Source: Deltaproteobacteria bacterium
GTDB lineage: Bacteria; Desulfobacterota; Desulfobulbia; Desulfobulbales; Desulfurivibrionaceae
Direction: 5' to 3'
Length of the DNA stretch: 64,000 nt
NCBI GenBank assembly: GCA_021802645.1
Contig: JAJZRO010000001.1
Coordinates: forward strand, 289,634-353,633
Part shown: piece after piece, positions 60,275-64,000 of the stretch
Layout of the letters: every line of letters begins with the position of its first letter
How positions within the stretch are numbered: the stretch's first letter is position 1
Notes under the pieces: generated by a model
What the model was told of the DNA's origin: nothing
What the model saw: the letters and a program-made list of their open reading frames with translations, nothing else
Database searches by the model: none
Made by a program: the position numbers and the translations under genes

Positions 60275-62416
60275 ATGCGCGCCAAGTTCACCCCCCTCCT
60301 TGCGTTGTTCGCCTGGCTTGCCATCGGGTGCGCCTCCGCCCTTGCGGCCGAAGGTGCGCCACCCCATTATGCGCTGACCGTTACTCTTGATCCGGCAACG
60401 CACTGGATCACGGCCACCGCCACCATCACCCTGCCGGCCGGGGCCGCACCGGAACTCCTCCTGCGCCTCCATGCCGGCCTCCATCCGCGGCCGCTCACCG
60501 CCGGGGTGCGCCTGCTGCCGCAGGGCCGGCTCCAAGGCGCGGTCCCTCTGGAATCCTATCTGCTCCGGCGGCCGGCTGGAGCAGACCGCGTCACCATTCG
60601 TTACGGCGGTCCGATCTTCCACCCCCTGGCGCCCTATGGCGCCGAATATGCCCGAAACTTCCGCGACACCCCAGGCACCATCGAGCCGGCAGGTGTCTTT
60701 CTCAGCAGCGCCGCGGCCTGGTATCCGCAACTGCCCTTTGACCGCTGCACCTTCCGTCTCCAGGTCACGACCCCCAAGGGGTGGTCGTCGGTAAGCCAGG
60801 GCGCGCTACGGACAGGCCCAGTCCACGCCACCCCCACCATGGTCTGGCAGGAAGACCACCCGCAGGAGGAGATCTACTGCCTGGCAGGCCGCTTCACCCG
60901 CTACCAGCAGGAGGCGGGCCAGGTCACGGCCATGGTCTTCCTGCGCCAGCCCGACGCCGAACTGGCCGGCCGCTATCTCACCGCCACCGGCCACTATCTC
61001 GCGATGTATGACCAACTGCTCGGCCCTTACCCCTACGCCAAATTCGCCCTGGTGGAAAACTTCTGGGAAACCGGCTTCGGCATGCCTTCCTTCACCCTGC
61101 TGGGGTCCACGGTGATCCGTCTGCCCTTTATCCCCTACACCTCCTTCCCCCACGAGATTCTCCACAACTGGTGGGGCAACTCCGTCTATGTCGACTACCA
61201 AGAGGGGAACTGGTCCGAAGGGCTCACCGCCTATCTCGCCGACCACCTGCTCAAGGAGCAGCAGGGCGAGGGGCCGGCATACCGCCGGGATGTGCTGCAG
61301 AAATACACGGACTTCGCGGCCGATGGCCGCGATTTCCCGTTGCGCCAATTCACCGCGCGTCACAGTCCGGCCACCGAGGCGGTGGGCTACGGCAAGGCCT
61401 TGATGCTCTTTCATATGCTGCGGCAGGAAGTGGGTGATGCCGCCTTCATCAAGGGACTCAGAGCCTTCTATCAGGACAACCGTTTCCGCACCGCAAGCTT
61501 CCATGAGGTAGAGGCGAGCTTCAGCCAGGCTTCCGACCGCGATCTCGCCCCCTTCTTCCGGCAATGGGTGGAACGCACCGGCGCCCCACGCCTGCTGGTG
61601 CGCGATGCGACCACGACCGAGGAAAAGGGCCGCTTCCGTTTGAGCGCCACCCTGGTGCAGGCGCAAGAAGAGGAGGCCTATACCCTGGCGGTGCCGGTGG
61701 CAGTCACCATGGCGGGCGGTGGGGAGGCCCTGGTCACCACGGTGCCGATGCACGCCAAGACGCAATCCTTCTCGCTGCTCCTTGATCGCAAGCCGCTGCG
61801 CCTCGATGTGGACCCGCAATATGACCTCTTCCGGGTGCTGGACCGGCAGGAGGCTCCGCCTGCCCTCTCCCAGCTCTTCGGCGCCCACCGCCTGTACATC
61901 GTGCTGCCGGACAAAGGCGCGGTGGACTATCTGCCACTGGCAGAGGCTCTGCGCCGGAGCGGGCCGGAAAGCGTGGAGATCGTGAAGGCGGCAGCCGTCG
62001 AGACCTTGCCTGCGGATCGGGCGGTGCTGCTGCTCGGCTGGGAGAATCGCCTGTTACCGATGATGCAGCAGGCCCTGGCACCCTATGGCGGTACCATCAC
62101 GGCAGAGGGTCTTCAGCTCCCTGGCCAACTGATCGCCCGCAACAGCAGCGTTGTCGCGGTTGGCCGCCAGCCGGCCAACCCAGCGCAGCCGCTCGGCTGG
62201 ATCGCCACCAATCTGCCGGCTGCCATTCCGGGCCTGGGCCGCAAGCTACCCCACTACCACAAATACGGCTACCTCGCCTTCAGCGGTGCGGAGCCGGTCA
62301 ACACCGTCAAAGGGATGTGGCCGGTGGTGGCCTCGCCGCTCACTGTGCAGTTCAGCAAAAAGCCGGTGGCCATGGGCAGCCTGCCTTCGCGTTCCCCGCT
62401 AATCGCAGGGCAATAA
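60275..62416 (+). CDS. Exported M1-like zinc metallopeptidase
   Basis: The 713-residue protein has a signal peptide (L-L-A-L-F-A-W-L-A-I-G-C-A-S-A-L-A), an N-terminal beta domain, and a gluzincin catalytic core. The zinc motif is H293-E-I-L-H297 with Glu315 in N-W-S-E-G-L, giving HExxH-X17-E where M1 enzymes have X18. About 180 C-terminal residues (from near 530) do not match M1 helical domains I know. The Cys in the signal could be lipidated, but the lipobox is poor. The ATG at 60275 has a GAGGA site. Target peptide unknown. Confidence 0.8.
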   Translation: MRAKFTPLLALFAWLAIGCASALAAEGAPPHYALTVTLDPATHWITATATITLPAGAAPELLLRLHAGLHPRPLTAGVRLLPQGRLQGAVPLESYLLRRPAGADRVTIRYGGPIFHPLAPYGAEYARNFRDTPGTIEPAGVFLSSAAAWYPQLPFDRCTFRLQVTTPKGWSSVSQGALRTGPVHATPTMVWQEDHPQEEIYCLAGRFTRYQQEAGQVTAMVFLRQPDAELAGRYLTATGHYLAMYDQLLGPYPYAKFALVENFWETGFGMPSFTLLGSTVIRLPFIPYTSFPHEILHNWWGNSVYVDYQEGNWSEGLTAYLADHLLKEQQGEGPAYRRDVLQKYTDFAADGRDFPLRQFTARHSPATEAVGYGKALMLFHMLRQEVGDAAFIKGLRAFYQDNRFRTASFHEVEASFSQASDRDLAPFFRQWVERTGAPRLLVRDATTTEEKGRFRLSATLVQAQEEEAYTLAVPVAVTMAGGGEALVTTVPMHAKTQSFSLLLDRKPLRLDVDPQYDLFRVLDRQEAPPALSQLFGAHRLYIVLPDKGAVDYLPLAEALRRSGPESVEIVKAAAVETLPADRAVLLLGWENRLLPMMQQALAPYGGTITAEGLQLPGQLIARNSSVVAVGRQPANPAQPLGWIATNLPAAIPGLGRKLPHYHKYGYLAFSGAEPVNTVKGMWPVVASPLTVQFSKKPVAMGSLPSRSPLIAGQ

Positions 62417-62497
62417 AGGGGCACCAAGCCAAAGAAGACAGCAGGAAAAACAGGCGTTCTTGCGTTCAGAACAGAACCAGTTGGTGAGCATTTTTCC

Positions 62498-63628
62498 CTA
62501 ACGCCTGATATACATCTTTTCAAACGGGGGACCGTCAATGCTCCGAATCTGAGAGTGACGAATACAGCCTGCACCAGTGCCGTTAGTGCAGCCGAACCCT
62601 TTTCTTCGCCACTGCAAAAAGATAGGCCACGAATCCGGCTTCGGAAAAAGAGTTTGCACGTGCACCAATGCCTCCCGATGGTCCACTTCCCCCGGACTAC
62701 TCACCACACGATAACGCTTGTACTGGCCGTCCACTTTATCCAAGACCGAATAGTGTAGGACATGCCGTGTTGGTAGCCTGCGGCTCTTGTGAGACTGATA
62801 TTCATCATGTAAGACTGCTGAGTCGTAGTTCGAACCGGGGAATATATTAGCCCTGCAATTCAAGAATTGAAGCTGATTGACAGAACGAACGTCACTCACT
62901 TTTCTGGTACTCGCAATGCCAGATATTTTTGAAATCGCATATACATTTGGATCGTATGCGATAAATACCAACTTTGGCGTTACTGGCATGACCAGAAGCG
63001 CACCGGCGCTTCGCAGACCAAATGTACGTCCGAGATGTCTTCGGTCAGACAGGAACCATCTGTTGGTTAAAACAGCAGGGTCATCTGATGTGATGAATGG
63101 CAAACCAGTCAAGTTCTTCACCAAACATACTCTCAAGTCGTCAATTACTTGCATCGCCCCGACGAAGGCATGCATGGCCATAATAACGGCCTCACGTACC
63201 CCAAGCATAAAGGACGTGCCAGCTTTTGTGATTTCGCCAAGATGATTATTCATTTCGACCGTGCGCCTCGATGCAGCTTCGGTGCGGAGGTATTGGAACA
63301 ACCAAAAACGCTTGAGAACTATTTCATCTTGCGGCGTCAGGTGTTTGTAGCTAGCGACTCGAATATTTCGCAAAGTAGCTGCGTATGCTTGCTCTAAGAG
63401 CTGAATGGCATTTTCGAGTTTTTCATCATTGCCGTAAAAATACGAACCACAGCATTGATGCTTTACCGCCGCATTTTCGATGACCTGCAACCTGTCAACA
63501 TTGAAAAGCCGGATTACCTTTCCTTCTTCCTCTTGTGAGAATGGCCGCAAGTAACATCTCGGAACGAAGTGCTGATTCTTGTTAGTTGCCACTTGTTTTA
63601 TCTGGCTCCTGTGTGCTGGCGAAAACAT
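62498..63628 (-). CDS. DUF4238 domain protein
   Basis: The 376-residue protein has the DUF4238 hallmark N-Q-H-F-V-P-R-C-Y-L-R-P-F near residue 18, then a helical N-terminal part and a C-terminal beta-rich part that includes I-T-S-D-D-P-A-V near residue 175. Function is unknown. The gene looks less GC-rich and uses A/T-ending codons more than its neighbours, and the interspersed repeat follows on its 5' side, which suggests horizontal acquisition. The start at 63628 is uncertain; a GTG after AGGAG 36 bases inside is an alternative. Confidence 0.72.
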   Translation of the reverse strand: MFSPAHRSQIKQVATNKNQHFVPRCYLRPFSQEEEGKVIRLFNVDRLQVIENAAVKHQCCGSYFYGNDEKLENAIQLLEQAYAATLRNIRVASYKHLTPQDEIVLKRFWLFQYLRTEAASRRTVEMNNHLGEITKAGTSFMLGVREAVIMAMHAFVGAMQVIDDLRVCLVKNLTGLPFITSDDPAVLTNRWFLSDRRHLGRTFGLRSAGALLVMPVTPKLVFIAYDPNVYAISKISGIASTRKVSDVRSVNQLQFLNCRANIFPGSNYDSAVLHDEYQSHKSRRLPTRHVLHYSVLDKVDGQYKRYRVVSSPGEVDHREALVHVQTLFPKPDSWPIFLQWRRKGFGCTNGTGAGCIRHSQIRSIDGPPFEKMYIRR

Positions 63629-63744
63629 CTATCCGTTACCGTTACCACGCGTGATCGCCTTGCATTCTGGCATACACCGCATTGCCTGACAATCAAAAAG
63701 CAAAACGGACTGCCTACCTCGTCTGTCCTGCCAGCAGCTGTCCC

Positions 63745-63992
63745 CTACGGCGGCCAGGACGGGCTTTAAACCCGTTTCACGCAGCCGAGCACCGCAGAAG
63801 ACGCCGAACCAGGAGTTTGAGGTAAGCGACGCCACAGAGTGGCGGAGACTCCGACTGTTTGAGGCGAAGCCGAGTTTTCAAACTCCCGGCGTCTGCGAGG
63901 AGCGCAGGGCATCCGCCGCAGGCGGACCAGTGATCGGGTGCCGTTTCTTTGGTTCCTTTCTTTGGGCACGCAAAGAAAGGAACAGGCTTCTT
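63745..63992 (+). repeat. Interspersed repeat, copy 3 (half B only)
   Basis: It matches the right half of copy 2: the AACCCGTTTCACGCAGCCGA block, GAGTTTTCAAACTCCCGGCG, the CGGACCAGTGATCGGGTGCC block and the closing TTCCTTTCTTTG/CAAAGAAAGGAA hairpin. It carries a roughly 30-base insertion (near 63819-63852) not present in copy 2. The region 63629-63744 before it shows no gene. Confidence 0.85.
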
Positions 63993-64000
63993 GGCTGGAA

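Overview
The window is GC-rich, densely coded bacterial chromosome. The gene content suggests an anaerobic Desulfobacterota-type organism, most like Desulfobulbales or another sulfate-reducer or metal-reducer relative. This is an inference from several features: a selenocysteine-containing formate dehydrogenase-N operon, an F-type ATP synthase operon with paired b and b' genes and no a or c genes, a homotetramer-type NADPH glutamate synthase subunit, a MetOD1 sensor module, and the holB-ricT-metG gene order. No rRNA, tRNA, CRISPR array, prophage or complete insertion sequence was found.

Layout. 1-1068: end of a Lys/Thr-rich protein, a flavin reductase-like protein and an orphan VapB-type antitoxin. 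1176-4967 (-): purL. 5364-7454 (+): a large U32 protein. 7769-13269 (-): fdnG-fdnH-fdnI-fdhE, in which fdnG is read through an in-frame TGA (Sec196). 13758-20646 (+): a tightly packed run of holB, ricT, metG, a degenerate GGDEF-like gene, a FlhG/MinD-type ATPase, yggT, a DivIVA-like gene and yggU. 20813-27036 (+): M28 peptidase, DUF2905, HIT hydrolase, mutS and an AMIN/amidase_3 cell-wall amidase. 27478-32818: a sigma-54 activator divergent from a ClC-type channel gene, then an MFS exporter behind a structured leader. 32819-35031 (-): a decayed copy of the 3' end of gltD, a tiny His-tailed membrane protein and intact gltD. 35289-37931 (+): cheX and an OmpR/HAMP-kinase pair. 38074-43996 (-): atpF'-F-H-A-G-D-C. 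44198-54141 (-): alaS, recA, cinA, mtaB, two L,D-transpeptidases and mnmA. 54232-60220 (+): a TrhP-like U32 protein, a zinc-ribbon/winged-helix protein, a PAS-LuxR regulator, a degenerate receiver, MetOD1 and a hybrid kinase. 60275-62416 (+): an M1-like peptidase. 62498-63628 (-): a DUF4238 gene of different base composition.

How the genes work together. Three translation and RNA-modification themes recur: two U32 proteins, MnmA, MtaB, and the MetG/AlaS synthetases. Energy metabolism is represented by periplasmic formate oxidation and ATP synthase. Genome maintenance is represented by holB, mutS and cinA-recA. Signalling is concentrated at 55.9-60.2 kb.

The less ordinary features are: a roughly 390-bp interspersed repeat with hairpin ends, present as one full and two half copies; the duplicated and decayed gltD end that kept its terminator; an unannotated 41-codon gene ending in five histidines; a 15-helix MFS exporter with an extracytoplasmic tail, a Fur-like operator and a multi-hairpin leader RNA; and the MetOD1/hybrid-kinase/PAS-LuxR/pseudo-receiver cluster. 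All functional calls come from reading motifs and context, without database searches.
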